Notes: generated from the letters alone by a model not told the origin. 16,252 nt of DNA from Bacteroidales bacterium (GCA_016291185.1 JAEFAI010000041.1:1-16252), one strand, 5' to 3'; positions 1 to 6,879 are shown, counted from the stretch's first letter. Numbers and translations: made by a program.

Positions 1-2
1 AG

Positions 3-87
3 CGGTGAGTGAGGGATTCGAACCCCCGGTACGTTGCCGTACACCTGTTTTCGAGGCAGGCTCCTTCAACCACTCGGACAACTCACC
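3..87 (-). tRNA. tRNA-Ser (anticodon CGA), left copy
   Basis: Read on the minus strand, the acceptor arms GGTGAGT/ACTCACC pair fully, the discriminator base is G, the T-loop contains TTCGAAT, and a long variable arm (GTACGGCAACGTAC region) marks a class II tRNA. The anticodon loop CTCGAAA gives CGA, reading the serine codon UCG. The last anticodon-stem pair is a C-A mismatch. CCA is not encoded. The sequence is identical to 6596-6680. Confidence 0.96.
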
Positions 88-102
88 TTGGGTTGGGGAT
101 TG

Positions 103-133
103 CAAAGGTATGAAAAAATTTGCGATTATCTAA
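103..133 (-). promoter_or_regulatory. Promoter of left tRNA-Ser
   Basis: On the minus strand a TACCTTTG element (103-110) matches the Bacteroidetes -7 consensus TAnnTTTG. It is preceded at 19 bp by TTAG (130-133), three of four bases of the -33 TTTG. Transcription would start near base 97, about 10 nt before the mature tRNA. Confidence 0.75.
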
Positions 134-150
134 AAAAAGGTCTATTTTTG
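119..150 (+). promoter_or_regulatory. Promoter of left tRNA-Val
   Basis: TTTG at 119-122 and TATTTTTG at 143-150 are spaced by 20 bp, a full match to the Bacteroidetes housekeeping promoter. It points away from the tRNA-Ser promoter, so both tRNAs are transcribed divergently from an interval of about 60 bp. Confidence 0.72.
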
Positions 151-167
151 CATTCCCAAAACGAGAC

Positions 168-245
168 AGGGGCGTAGCTCAGTTGGTTCAGAGCGCTTGA
201 GTCACATTCAAGAGGTCATCGGTTCGACCCCGATCGTCCCTACCA
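168..245 (+). tRNA. tRNA-Val (anticodon CAC), left copy
   Basis: Acceptor arms AGGGGCG/CGTCCCT pair with one G-U, the D arm is GCTC/GAGC, the anticodon stem CTTGA/TCAAG is perfect, and the loop GTCACAT gives anticodon CAC (valine codon GUG). The T arm ATCGG/CCGAT encloses TTCGACC. Discriminator A73 is at 242 and CCA is encoded at 243-245. The copy at 6438-6515 is identical. Confidence 0.95.
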
Positions 246-276
246 AAAGCCGTCAGCAAATTGCTGACGGCTTTTT
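245..276. terminator. Bidirectional terminator of left tRNA-Val and the MATE gene
   Basis: A hairpin with arms GCCGTCAGCAA/TTGCTGACGGC is flanked by A and T runs on both sides, so it can terminate in either direction: tRNA-Val on plus, and on minus the MATE gene whose stop codon is 3 nt away. The same hairpin recurs at 6404-6438 and, with one wobble, at 6880-6914. Confidence 0.88.
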
Positions 277-278
277 GA

Positions 279-1613
279 TTATACCAGCGACTTGGCGGTC
301 CACTTGCGGGATTTCCAGCGGCGGATGAAGATGATGCCGCGGGTGCATTCGTCGAGGACCAGGGCGCACCACAGGGCGATGAGGCCGCCATGGAGGCCGA
401 TGCCCAGCAGCCAGCTGCCACCCACGGTTACGGTCCAGCAGACGATGATGCCGACAGTCACGGGATAATAGATGTCTCCGGCCGCACGCAGCGAGTTCAC
501 GGCGAACAGATTGACGGCCCGGCCCACCTCGACCATGATATCGACCCAGAGCACGATGGCGCCCAGGCGGATGATGTGCTCGTTGTCACTCAGCAGGGAG
601 TAGATGGTGTGTCCGAAACACGCGGTAAGGAAAGAGAGCACGAACGTGACGGCGGCCGACACGCGCAGTACCCTGCGGCCCAGCGCGAAAGCGGCTTCGT
701 ATTTCTTCATGCCGGTCAGGTGCCCGATCACGATGGCGCCGCCCTGCGCCGCGGCCATCGAGAACAGGTACACAAACATGGTGATGGTCTGGGCATAGGT
801 GCGCGTGGCCAGTTCGTCATTCCCCAGGAAATTGATGAAGTAGGTCACGACGACCATCGATAGGCTGTAGGACATCTGCTCACCGGCCGACGGGATGCCC
901 ACCTTGAACAGTTTGCCCGCCTCCTGCCAGGGGAACGGACGGAACAGTCCCTTGGGCAGGCGCCCGATGTATTTGCGGAAAAGCAGGAACAGCAGCAGCG
1001 CCGAGGACAGCCCGCGGCAGAGCACCGTCGAGATGGCTGCGCCCTGCACGCCCAGCGCCGGCAGGCCGAACTTACCGAAGATGAGCGCATAGTTGCCGAG
1101 GATGTTGATGACATTGACCAGCCCGGACACGTACATGGGATAATACGCCATGTCAACGCTCCGCAACGCAGCCGCCGCCGACAGCGACACGGCCTGGAAG
1201 AAGGCGAACGCGCCCACGGTGCGCATGTATGTGAAACTCTGCGCGTACAGTTCTTCCCGGACGCCCATCATGCCCAGCAGGTGCGCGGCTTTGCCGTGCA
1301 GGAACACGCTGAACCCCATCCCGAGGATGAGATTGAACAGGACTGAGATCCCCATCACCTGCAGCACGCGGTCGCGCTGCCCCGCCCCCACATACTGGGA
1401 GCAGAGGATGGAGGTGGCCATCGAGATGACCTGGAAGATGATGAATACGATGTTGATTAGCTGGTTGACGAGCCCCACGGCCGCCACGCTCTCATCCGAG
1501 TAGCGGCTGAGCATGAACGTGTCGGCCGCGCCCAAAGTCATGACAAGCAGCGTGTCGATGAAAATGGGCAATGCCAGGGAGACAAGGAGTTTGGTCAGCG
1601 AGCCGTATCTCAT
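279..1613 (-). CDS. MATE family multidrug/metabolite efflux transporter
   Basis: The 444-residue product is about the usual MATE length and is almost wholly hydrophobic, with a likely twelve membrane segments in two related halves (about residues 10-215 and 225-430). The N-terminal stretch with LALPIFIDTLLVM followed by GAADTFMLSRYSDESVAAVG (20-48) is the typical opening of the MATE fold. NVINILGNYALIFG and GVQGAAIST around 165-195 are also family-like. MATE proteins export cationic drugs or metabolites across the inner membrane in exchange for Na+ or H+; the substrate here cannot be told. The ATG at 1613 sits 19 nt after a good -7 element. The gene is divergent from isocitrate dehydrogenase and ends at the tRNA-Val terminator. 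Confidence 0.9.
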   Translation of the reverse strand: MRYGSLTKLLVSLALPIFIDTLLVMTLGAADTFMLSRYSDESVAAVGLVNQLINIVFIIFQVISMATSILCSQYVGAGQRDRVLQVMGISVLFNLILGMGFSVFLHGKAAHLLGMMGVREELYAQSFTYMRTVGAFAFFQAVSLSAAAALRSVDMAYYPMYVSGLVNVINILGNYALIFGKFGLPALGVQGAAISTVLCRGLSSALLLFLLFRKYIGRLPKGLFRPFPWQEAGKLFKVGIPSAGEQMSYSLSMVVVTYFINFLGNDELATRTYAQTITMFVYLFSMAAAQGGAIVIGHLTGMKKYEAAFALGRRVLRVSAAVTFVLSFLTACFGHTIYSLLSDNEHIIRLGAIVLWVDIMVEVGRAVNLFAVNSLRAAGDIYYPVTVGIIVCWTVTVGGSWLLGIGLHGGLIALWCALVLDECTRGIIFIRRWKSRKWTAKSLV

Positions 1614-1632
1614 GATTCTTTAGAAGAGCTTG

Positions 1633-1640
1633 CAAAGGTA
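1633..1640 (-). promoter_or_regulatory. -7 element of the MATE gene
   Basis: TACCTTTG on the minus strand, 19 nt before the MATE start codon, fits TAnnTTTG. No clear -33 TTTG is visible. Confidence 0.65.
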
Positions 1641-1661
1641 CATTATTTCAGATAATTTCTC

Positions 1662-1669
1662 TATCTTTA
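1662..1669 (+). promoter_or_regulatory. Probable -7 element of isocitrate dehydrogenase
   Basis: TATCTTTA matches TAnnTTTG except for the last base and lies 27 nt before the icd start codon. It is divergent from, and only 21 bp away from, the MATE -7 element, so the two promoters share their upstream region. Confidence 0.5.
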
Positions 1670-1696
1670 CCGGCCTTATTCCGAAAACACACCGTT

Positions 1697-2905
1697 ATGA
1701 AGAAAATACAGATGACCACGCCGCTCGTAGAGATGGACGGCGACGAGATGACCAGGATCCTCTGGAAGATGATCAAGGACGAGCTCATCCTGCCTTTCGT
1801 GGACCTCAAGGTGGAATACTACGACCTCGGCCTTCCCAAGCGCGACGAGACGGGGGACCAGATCACCATTGACGCAGCCCAGGCCTGCAAGAGGTATGGC
1901 GTGGGCGTCAAGTGCGCCACGATCACGCCCAACGCGCAGCGCATGACGGAATACAAGCTCCACCAGATGTGGAAGAGCCCCAACGGCACGATCCGCTCCA
2001 TCCTGGACGGCACGGTCTTCCGCGCGCCCATCACCATCCCGACCATCCATCCCGTGGTCAAAAACTGGGAGAAGCCCATCACCATCGCCCGCCACGCCTA
2101 CGGCGACGTCTACAAGAGCGTGGAGTTGAAGGCCGGCGGCCCGGGCACGGCGAAGCTCGTCTTCGACGGCGCGGACGGCAGCCATCAGGAGGTGACGATC
2201 CAGGCCTTCAAGGGCCCCGGCGTCATCCAGGGTATGCACAACACCGACGCATCCATCCGCTCTTTCGCGCACGCGTGCTTCAAGTACGCCACCGACACGA
2301 AGCAGGACCTCTGGTTCTCCACCAAGGATACGATCTCAAAGACCTACGACGCCCGCTTCCGCGAGATCTTCGACGAGGTCTTCCAGGAGTACAAGGCCCG
2401 CTTCGAGGAGCTCGGCATCACCTATTTCTACACCCTGATCGACGACGCGGTCGCACGCGTGATCCGCAGCAAGGGCGGATTCATCTGGGCTTGCAAGAAC
2501 TACGACGGCGACGTGATGAGCGACATGGTCTCGACGGCCTTCGGCTCGCTCGCCATGATGACCAGCGTGCTCGTCAGCCCGGACGGCAACTACGAGTACG
2601 AGGCCGCCCACGGCACGGTGACGCGCCACTATTATAAGTATCTGCAGGGTGAGGAGACGTCCACCAACCCGATGGCCACGATCTTCGCCTGGAGCGGCGC
2701 CCTGCGCCAGCGCGGCGTCAAGGACGGCCTGCAGGAGCTGGTCCGCTTTGCAGACGAACTGGAAGGTGCCTGCTTCGACACCCTCGGCGAGGGCATCGCC
2801 ACCAAGGATCTGGTGGGCCTGATGGAAGGCATCACCCCCAAGCCGGCCAACTCCGCCCAGTTCATCGCGGCCATCCGCGAGCGACTGGAGAAGCGGCTCG
2901 CGTAG
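1697..2905 (+). CDS. icd: NADP-dependent isocitrate dehydrogenase (eukaryotic-like homodimeric type)
   Basis: It converts isocitrate to 2-oxoglutarate and CO2 with production of NADPH, in the cytoplasm. The 402-residue protein follows human IDH1 rather than E. coli Icd along its whole length. Visible active-site residues include the S94-N96 substrate loop (KSPNGTIR), R100, R109 and R132 (in RHAYGD), Y135, K210 (in STKDTI) and the metal-binding aspartates in LIDD (about D249/D250) and YDGDVMSD (D272/D276). GTVTRH (306-311) matches the cofactor-binding loop of the NADP type. The start ATG follows an A-rich leader without a Shine-Dalgarno sequence. Codon use is strongly GC at third positions. 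The gene stands alone, divergent from the MATE gene. Confidence 0.95.
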   Translation: MKKIQMTTPLVEMDGDEMTRILWKMIKDELILPFVDLKVEYYDLGLPKRDETGDQITIDAAQACKRYGVGVKCATITPNAQRMTEYKLHQMWKSPNGTIRSILDGTVFRAPITIPTIHPVVKNWEKPITIARHAYGDVYKSVELKAGGPGTAKLVFDGADGSHQEVTIQAFKGPGVIQGMHNTDASIRSFAHACFKYATDTKQDLWFSTKDTISKTYDARFREIFDEVFQEYKARFEELGITYFYTLIDDAVARVIRSKGGFIWACKNYDGDVMSDMVSTAFGSLAMMTSVLVSPDGNYEYEAAHGTVTRHYYKYLQGEETSTNPMATIFAWSGALRQRGVKDGLQELVRFADELEGACFDTLGEGIATKDLVGLMEGITPKPANSAQFIAAIRERLEKRLA

Positions 2906-2941
2906 CGCCGGTTCTTTTCGCGGAACGCGCTGAGTCCGGGC

Positions 2942-2960
2942 GTTAGAATGACATTCTGAT
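2942..2960. promoter_or_regulatory. Dyad 1 upstream of the TonB receptor (candidate operator)
   Basis: GTTAGAAT-gac-ATTCTGAT is an imperfect inverted repeat. A second copy of the same dyad lies at 3041-3057. The rest of the gene-free stretch 2906-3097 shows only a weak hairpin just after icd (about 2903-2932) lacking a T run, and the TonB promoter. Confidence 0.4.
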
Positions 2961-3040
2961 ACCGCCTATAAACTGTCGCCCCCGAAAAGGTGCAACGCCA
3001 TCCCAGGGGGTATTCGTTGCAGGAGCGTAAAATACTGGGT

Positions 3041-3057
3041 GTTAGAAGTGTTCTGAC
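3041..3057. promoter_or_regulatory. Dyad 2 upstream of the TonB receptor (candidate operator)
   Basis: GTTAGAA-gtg-TTCTGAC repeats the half-sites of the dyad at 2942-2960, starting 99 bp further on. It ends immediately upstream of where the -33 element should lie (3059-3062, ccta, which does not match TTTG). That position would suit an activator or repressor of the receptor operon. This is inference from symmetry and position only. Confidence 0.42.
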
Positions 3058-3081
3058 GCCTAATATGTCGTAATTTTTTGT

Positions 3082-3089
3082 TATATTTG
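3082..3089 (+). promoter_or_regulatory. -7 element of the TonB receptor operon
   Basis: TATATTTG is a perfect TAnnTTTG match ending only 8 nt before the ATG at 3098, so the transcript would have almost no leader. There is no -33 TTTG at the right distance. Confidence 0.6.
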
Positions 3090-3097
3090 TGGCCCCC

Positions 3098-5455
3098 ATG
3101 TCAGTAGTAGTTAAAATTACCTTAGTTGGTTTTCTTATTGTGTCGGCCGTCTTTCCGGCAGCAGGACAGTCTGTCACAATGTCAGGATATGTGAAGGAGG
3201 CGTCTAGCGGAGAGCCGCTTGTCGGCGCGGTGGTATTCACGGAAGACCTGTCGGCCGGCGTGTCGGCCAACGAGTATGGCTTTTACTCTTTACAGATCGA
3301 ACGCAAGGAGCAGGTGATCAAATGCTCCTATGCCGGTTATGATACGGCGGAAGCCAAGATCAACCCCAAAGCTTCTCTCAAATACGACTTTTCTCTCGAC
3401 GAGGACCACGAGATGCTGGAAGCTGCCGGAGTATTCTCCAGGAGCAAGCGCGAGCAGCTGACCCTGCCGCAACTCGGGAAGGAGACGCTCTCCGGGGATC
3501 TCGTCCGCAGCCTGCCTGCGCTGATGGGCGAGGCCGATGTGATCCGGGTGATCCAGATGATGCCCGGTGTGCAGACACCGAGCGAAGGCTCCACCGGATT
3601 CAGCGTGCGCGGCGGCGGCATCGACCAGAATCTTGTCTTGATGGACGGCGCGCCGCTCTACAATTCCGGTCACTTCCTTGGTTTCGTATCGATGTTCAAC
3701 GGAGATGTGGTCAAGAACGTTCAGCTTTACAAAGGCGATTTCCCTGCCAACTTCGGCGGGCGACTTTCCTCCGTGCTCGATGTCAGTACGCGAGACGGAA
3801 ACAACAGCCGTTTCAGAGGCAACCTCTCCATAGGCTTGATCACTTCCAAACTATCTGTCGAGGGACCCATCGTTAAAGACAAGTTGTCCTTCTCGCTGGC
3901 CGGAAGAAGGACCTATGTAGACCTCTTCTTCCCGCTTTTCGGAGAACAGATTCCCAAGAACTCCGAGATGTTCTTCTATGACCTCAACGCCAAGCTCAGC
4001 TGGGTGGCGGGGCCGAAGGACCGCGTGTATCTGAGTGCATTCAGCGGGAGGGATATCTTCGGTATGTCCATGGAAGGCTTCGACCTCGACCTGATGCGGT
4101 TCAGTTTCGCGAATAACGTCCAGACGCTGCACTGGAGCCACGAATTTTCTCCTAAGGTGTTCTTTAACGCCACGCTGTACAATTCCCGCTACAATGCCGA
4201 TCTGGATGGCACCATGACCAACACGAGTTTCAATTATCTGACGGCGATCCGGGAAACCGGCCTGAGAACCGGCATAACCTGGTACATCAATCCGAATAAT
4301 ACTGTCAAGGCAGGTTTCGATGCCGCTTATTACCGGATGGACCCGGGCGACATCACCCCGTCGGGTGATCAGTCCATCATCCAGGCGATGCATATGTCGC
4401 AAGGTTACGGAATCATGCCAACGCTGTATGCCCAGAACGAGCAGAAGATCGGCAAACTGACCCTTCGCTACGGCTTCCGGCTGTCGTCGTTCTCAACGCT
4501 CGGAGAAGCCGATCAGCGCTATTACGACCCGACGACGCACGAACTGACCAAAACCGTCCATTTTGACAAATGGAAGCCGATCAAAACCTACGTCGGGTTT
4601 GAACCGCGCATCTCGGGATCGTTCCCCATCGATCCCGATCTCTCGCTGAAAGCGGCCTACTCCCGTTCTTTCCAGTACATCCAGCAGGTGCCCGTCAGTA
4701 TTTCCGGAAGCCCGGTCGATGCCTGGTTCATGGCCTCTCCGAATATTGAACCGCAGTGCTCCGACCAGTTCTCGGTCGGCCTCAATGCGCTCTTCGCCAA
4801 TCAGGCGTTGGAACTGTCGTTGGAGGCCTTCTACAAGAACAACAAAAACACGATGGATTTCAAGGAGAATGCCGGCGTCGTCATCGATAACCCCGAGCGC
4901 GAAAAACTGCTTCGTTTCGGCACCTCGTATTCTTACGGCACGGAAGTCATGCTCCGCTATGACCTCAACCGTTTCAGCGGATGGCTATCCTATACCTGGT
5001 CCCGGGCCATTTATGATATCCCTGAGCTGAATGGCGGAAAGCCGTACCGTTCGCCCCTGAACCATGAGCATTCGGTCAATTTCGTCATGTCCTACGAATT
5101 CAGCCGTCAGCTTTCCGCTTCGGTCGACTGGGTATTCTACAGCGGCGCCCCCACGACCTTCCCGAACGGACGTTTCGTATATGGGGGTGCTTATGCATCC
5201 ATCTACTCGTCAAGAAACGAGGAGTCCCTGCCCAACTATCACAGGATGGACCTTTCCCTGACGTGGAAAAGTAAGCGGAGAGCGTTGGAAAAGCGTTGGG
5301 GAAGTGAGTGGAACTTCTCGATCTATAATGTCTATGCGCGGCACAACGCCTGGTCGATGTCCTTCCTCTACAACCATATGGAAGATCGGCCCCAGGCCAT
5401 GAAAGTCTTTCTTTTTACGATTATCCCGTCGGTATCATACAATGTCTATTTTTAA
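3098..5455 (+). CDS. TonB-dependent outer-membrane receptor with N-terminal carboxypeptidase-regulatory-like domain
   Basis: This is an outer-membrane active-transport porin powered by TonB/ExbBD; the ligand is unknown. Of 785 residues, 1-24 form a signal peptide (hydrophobic core ITLVGFLIVSAVF, cleavage near AAGQ). Residues 26-100 form a carboxypeptidase-D-regulatory-like Ig domain (GYVKEASSGEPLVGA and GFYSLQI), 135-235 the plug (VIQMMPGVQTPSEGSTGFSV, RGGG, DGAPLYN, YKGDFPANFGGRLSSVLDV), and the rest a beta-barrel ending in the aromatic F expected of BAM substrates. It lacks the SusC hallmarks and has no SusD partner. The ATG at 3098 is preferred to an in-frame GTG at 3089 that lies in the promoter. 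It overlaps the DUF4249 gene by 14 nt, so both are likely co-translated. Third-position GC is visibly lower than in icd. Confidence 0.92.
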   Translation: MSVVVKITLVGFLIVSAVFPAAGQSVTMSGYVKEASSGEPLVGAVVFTEDLSAGVSANEYGFYSLQIERKEQVIKCSYAGYDTAEAKINPKASLKYDFSLDEDHEMLEAAGVFSRSKREQLTLPQLGKETLSGDLVRSLPALMGEADVIRVIQMMPGVQTPSEGSTGFSVRGGGIDQNLVLMDGAPLYNSGHFLGFVSMFNGDVVKNVQLYKGDFPANFGGRLSSVLDVSTRDGNNSRFRGNLSIGLITSKLSVEGPIVKDKLSFSLAGRRTYVDLFFPLFGEQIPKNSEMFFYDLNAKLSWVAGPKDRVYLSAFSGRDIFGMSMEGFDLDLMRFSFANNVQTLHWSHEFSPKVFFNATLYNSRYNADLDGTMTNTSFNYLTAIRETGLRTGITWYINPNNTVKAGFDAAYYRMDPGDITPSGDQSIIQAMHMSQGYGIMPTLYAQNEQKIGKLTLRYGFRLSSFSTLGEADQRYYDPTTHELTKTVHFDKWKPIKTYVGFEPRISGSFPIDPDLSLKAAYSRSFQYIQQVPVSISGSPVDAWFMASPNIEPQCSDQFSVGLNALFANQALELSLEAFYKNNKNTMDFKENAGVVIDNPEREKLLRFGTSYSYGTEVMLRYDLNRFSGWLSYTWSRAIYDIPELNGGKPYRSPLNHEHSVNFVMSYEFSRQLSASVDWVFYSGAPTTFPNGRFVYGGAYASIYSSRNEESLPNYHRMDLSLTWKSKRRALEKRWGSEWNFSIYNVYARHNAWSMSFLYNHMEDRPQAMKVFLFTIIPSVSYNVYF

Positions 5456-6383
5456 CAACTGTTTTATTCCGGTGCTTGCCGGCCTGGGTCTCGTCCTGCT
5501 GACGGGCTGCAGCGAGGAGATGGATGTCCACACGCGGAGTATGGACCGGTGTTACCTGGTGGTCGATGCGATGCTTACCGACAACGCCGACGATCAGCAA
5601 ACCGTGCTGCTGACGGAATCCATCGATTATTTCGAGGATGAAAAGCCGCCCGTGGTTTCGGGTGCCAGGGTAACGGTCTCCGACGGGAAGGAGACGTATC
5701 GCTATTTTGAATCTCCTGTTGGAAGCGGTCGCTATGTCGGCCCGGAAGGCTTCCACGGTACGCCGGGCGGCACCTACACGCTTTCGATCGACGCCGCTGT
5801 CGGTGGAATACTGAACCATTATGAAGCCGTCTCCACGATGGAGGAAATGGGGTTCGAACTCCAGGCCGTGGACTATCTGTATCTGGGTGCGACGATGCCG
5901 CAGGCGGACAGCCTCTGGAACGTGGCTTTGTGGGGCCTGGACAAGCCGCAGGCCAGTGCTTATTATATCACTGCCCGGCTGAACGACGCCGATTTTCCTT
6001 ACGGGATCTCCGTGATTCTGGACGATCGATATTTCAACGGGCAGCAGGTCAGCTGCTATCCGATCATGACGCTCGCCCAGAAGGAAGCGACGCGCAGGCA
6101 GTACGGAGCCTGCGGGAAGTCTCTGGAAACCGGCGATGTCTTCACGCTGAAGATTTACGCGGTTCCTCAGGAATTTTGTGAATTTAACGCAGGATTCGCC
6201 AACAACGGTAATGGCTCGGGGATACCGATGCTCCAGTCCCAGCCGGATAACGTTCCCACCAACGTGACCGGCGGCGATGCGCTCGGCTTCTTCTTGACAT
6301 GCTCTTCCACTTCTACCAGCGTGGTCGTCGACGACCCTTTCCGACCGTACTATCTAAAAGCCACCGCCGGACTGTCGAAATAA
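5442..6383 (+). CDS. DUF4249-type surface lipoprotein, partner of the TonB receptor
   Basis: The 313-residue product has a lipoprotein signal peptide with lipobox LTGC (C23). The residues after the cysteine, SEE, resemble the acidic export signal that places Bacteroidetes lipoproteins on the cell surface. The body fits DUF4249: an N-terminal Ig-like part (YLVVDAMLTD, QTVLLTESIDYF, VSGARVTVSDG, GTYTLSI) and a C-terminal NVTGGDALGFF motif. Proteins of this family are regularly encoded next to TonB receptors of this kind and may act as a lid or ligand-capture partner as SusD does, but that role is inferred and no ligand is known. Its start lies inside the receptor gene (14-nt overlap). The stop lies 20 nt before the right repeat and its terminator. 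Confidence 0.83.
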   Translation: MSIFNNCFIPVLAGLGLVLLTGCSEEMDVHTRSMDRCYLVVDAMLTDNADDQQTVLLTESIDYFEDEKPPVVSGARVTVSDGKETYRYFESPVGSGRYVGPEGFHGTPGGTYTLSIDAAVGGILNHYEAVSTMEEMGFELQAVDYLYLGATMPQADSLWNVALWGLDKPQASAYYITARLNDADFPYGISVILDDRYFNGQQVSCYPIMTLAQKEATRRQYGACGKSLETGDVFTLKIYAVPQEFCEFNAGFANNGNGSGIPMLQSQPDNVPTNVTGGDALGFFLTCSSTSTSVVVDDPFRPYYLKATAGLSK

Positions 6384-6403
6384 GAGTAGTAGGGATCTTG
6401 TGA

Positions 6404-6438
6404 AAAAAAGCCGTCAGCGATTTGCTGACGGCTTTTTT
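6404..6438. terminator. Bidirectional terminator of the DUF4249 gene and right tRNA-Val
   Basis: Arms GCCGTCAGC (6410-6418) and GCTGACGGC (6424-6432) are flanked by a 6-base A run and a 6-base T run, giving termination for the receptor operon on plus and tRNA-Val on minus. Confidence 0.88.
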
Positions 6439-6515
6439 GGTAGGGACGATCGGGGTCGAACCGATGACCTCTTGAATGTGACTCAAGCGCTCTGAACCAA
6501 CTGAGCTACGCCCCT
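6438..6515 (-). tRNA. tRNA-Val (anticodon CAC), right copy
   Basis: It is identical to 168-245, including the G-U pair in the acceptor stem, discriminator A (base 6441) and encoded CCA (6438-6440). Confidence 0.95.
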
Positions 6516-6532
6516 GTCTCATTTTGGGAATG

Positions 6533-6564
6533 CAAAAATAGACCTTTTTTTAGATAATCGCAAA
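6533..6564 (-). promoter_or_regulatory. Promoter of right tRNA-Val
   Basis: On the minus strand TTTG (6561-6564) and TATTTTTG (6533-6540) are spaced by 20 bp, the same as in the left copy. Confidence 0.72.
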
Positions 6565-6580
6565 TTTTTTCATACCTTTG
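6550..6580 (+). promoter_or_regulatory. Promoter of right tRNA-Ser
   Basis: TTAG (6550-6553), 19 bp, then TACCTTTG (6573-6580). The sequence after it, CAATCCTAATCG, closely matches that after rRNA promoter P2 (15951-15970). Confidence 0.75.
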
Positions 6581-6595
6581 CAATCCTAATCGACT

Positions 6596-6680
6596 GGTGA
6601 GTTGTCCGAGTGGTTGAAGGAGCCTGCCTCGAAAACAGGTGTACGGCAACGTACCGGGGGTTCGAATCCCTCACTCACCG
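6596..6680 (+). tRNA. tRNA-Ser (anticodon CGA), right copy
   Basis: It is identical to the left copy: paired acceptor arms GGTGAGT/ACTCACC, long variable arm, loop CTCGAAA, G discriminator, and no encoded CCA. Its 3' end (aatccctcactcaccgc, 6665-6681) is repeated directly at 6861-6877. Confidence 0.96.
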
Positions 6681-6686
6681 CGCTAT

Positions 6687-6816
6687 GCAAAGCAAATCAG
6701 GGGCGCCGCACATATGTGCGGCGCTTTTGCGTAATGGGGTGACCGTCAAGAGCTTGCTCTTGTAAGGGCGCACCAGCACGCAAAAAGAGACGAAGTCTCG
6801 CCCCGATTTGCTTTGC
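6687..6816. other. Highly structured gene-free element after tRNA-Ser
   Basis: No protein-coding potential is apparent. The element shows nested inverted repeats: an outer stem (6687-6705 with 6799-6816, one bulged base), a 22-nt perfect palindrome (6703-6724), an inner stem TTTTGCGT/ACGCAAAA (6725-6732 with 6778-6785), and hairpins CAAGAG-cttg-CTCTTG (6747-6762) and GAGAC-gaa-GTCTC (6787-6799). The helices are partly mutually exclusive. This could be a structured RNA following tRNA-Ser, or a small non-autonomous repeat element. I do not recognise a named family. Confidence 0.6.
6703..6728 (+). terminator. Probable terminator of right tRNA-Ser
   Basis: A perfect 11+11 bp palindrome (GCGCCGCACAT and its complement) is followed by TTTT, starting 23 nt after the tRNA. 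The stem is GC-rich and strong, but the T run is short. Confidence 0.55.
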
Positions 6817-6818
6817 TC

Positions 6819-6877
6819 GCGGTGACCGAGGGAGGTGCAAAGGAGCGTAGCGACTGCGCAAATCCCTCACTCACCGC
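6819..6877 (+). pseudogene. Degenerate tRNA-Ser remnant
   Basis: The last 17 bases (6861-6877) equal the 3' end of tRNA-Ser, and the first bases GGTGA with a later CCGAG resemble its 5' end (GGTGA...CCGAG). Ends 6819-6833 and 6863-6877 still pair at 13 of 15 positions. The anticodon and variable arms are missing, so it cannot be a working serine tRNA. It may be a decayed duplicate of 6596-6680 or the far end of an element inserted at the tRNA 3' end. Confidence 0.5.
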
Positions 6878-6879
6878 AT

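Larger units (their letters stand above)
2..276. repeat. Left copy of the inverted tRNA cassette repeat
   Basis: This stretch is the reverse complement of 6403-6681. Each copy holds tRNA-Ser(CGA), two divergent promoters, tRNA-Val(CAC) and a bidirectional hairpin terminator. By eye both tRNAs are identical between copies. Differences are confined to the tRNA-Ser leader (about 88-96), one base at 162, one base in the terminator loop and a 2-nt length difference before the terminator. Identity stops at base 1 (a versus c), so the repeat seems to end at the tRNA-Ser 3' end, although the window edge prevents a firm boundary. Confidence 0.93.
6403..6681. repeat. Right copy of the inverted tRNA cassette repeat
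   Basis: This is the inverted copy of 2-276, with the same order of terminator, tRNA-Val, divergent promoters and tRNA-Ser. The bases outside both ends are unrelated. Together the copies bracket about 6.1 kb in opposite orientation, which is the geometry needed for inversion by homologous recombination. Confidence 0.93.

Noticed and set aside
2903..2932. Hairpin just after icd as a terminator
   Set aside because: The stem is broken by unpaired bases and no T run follows.
3089..3097. GTG at 3089 as the TonB receptor start
   Set aside because: The G is the last base of the -7 element, so it could not be in the mRNA; the ATG at 3098 begins a good signal peptide.
6687..6816. CRISPR array or insertion sequence in the structured element
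   Set aside because: There are inverted, not regularly spaced direct repeats, and no transposase or Cas gene in the window.
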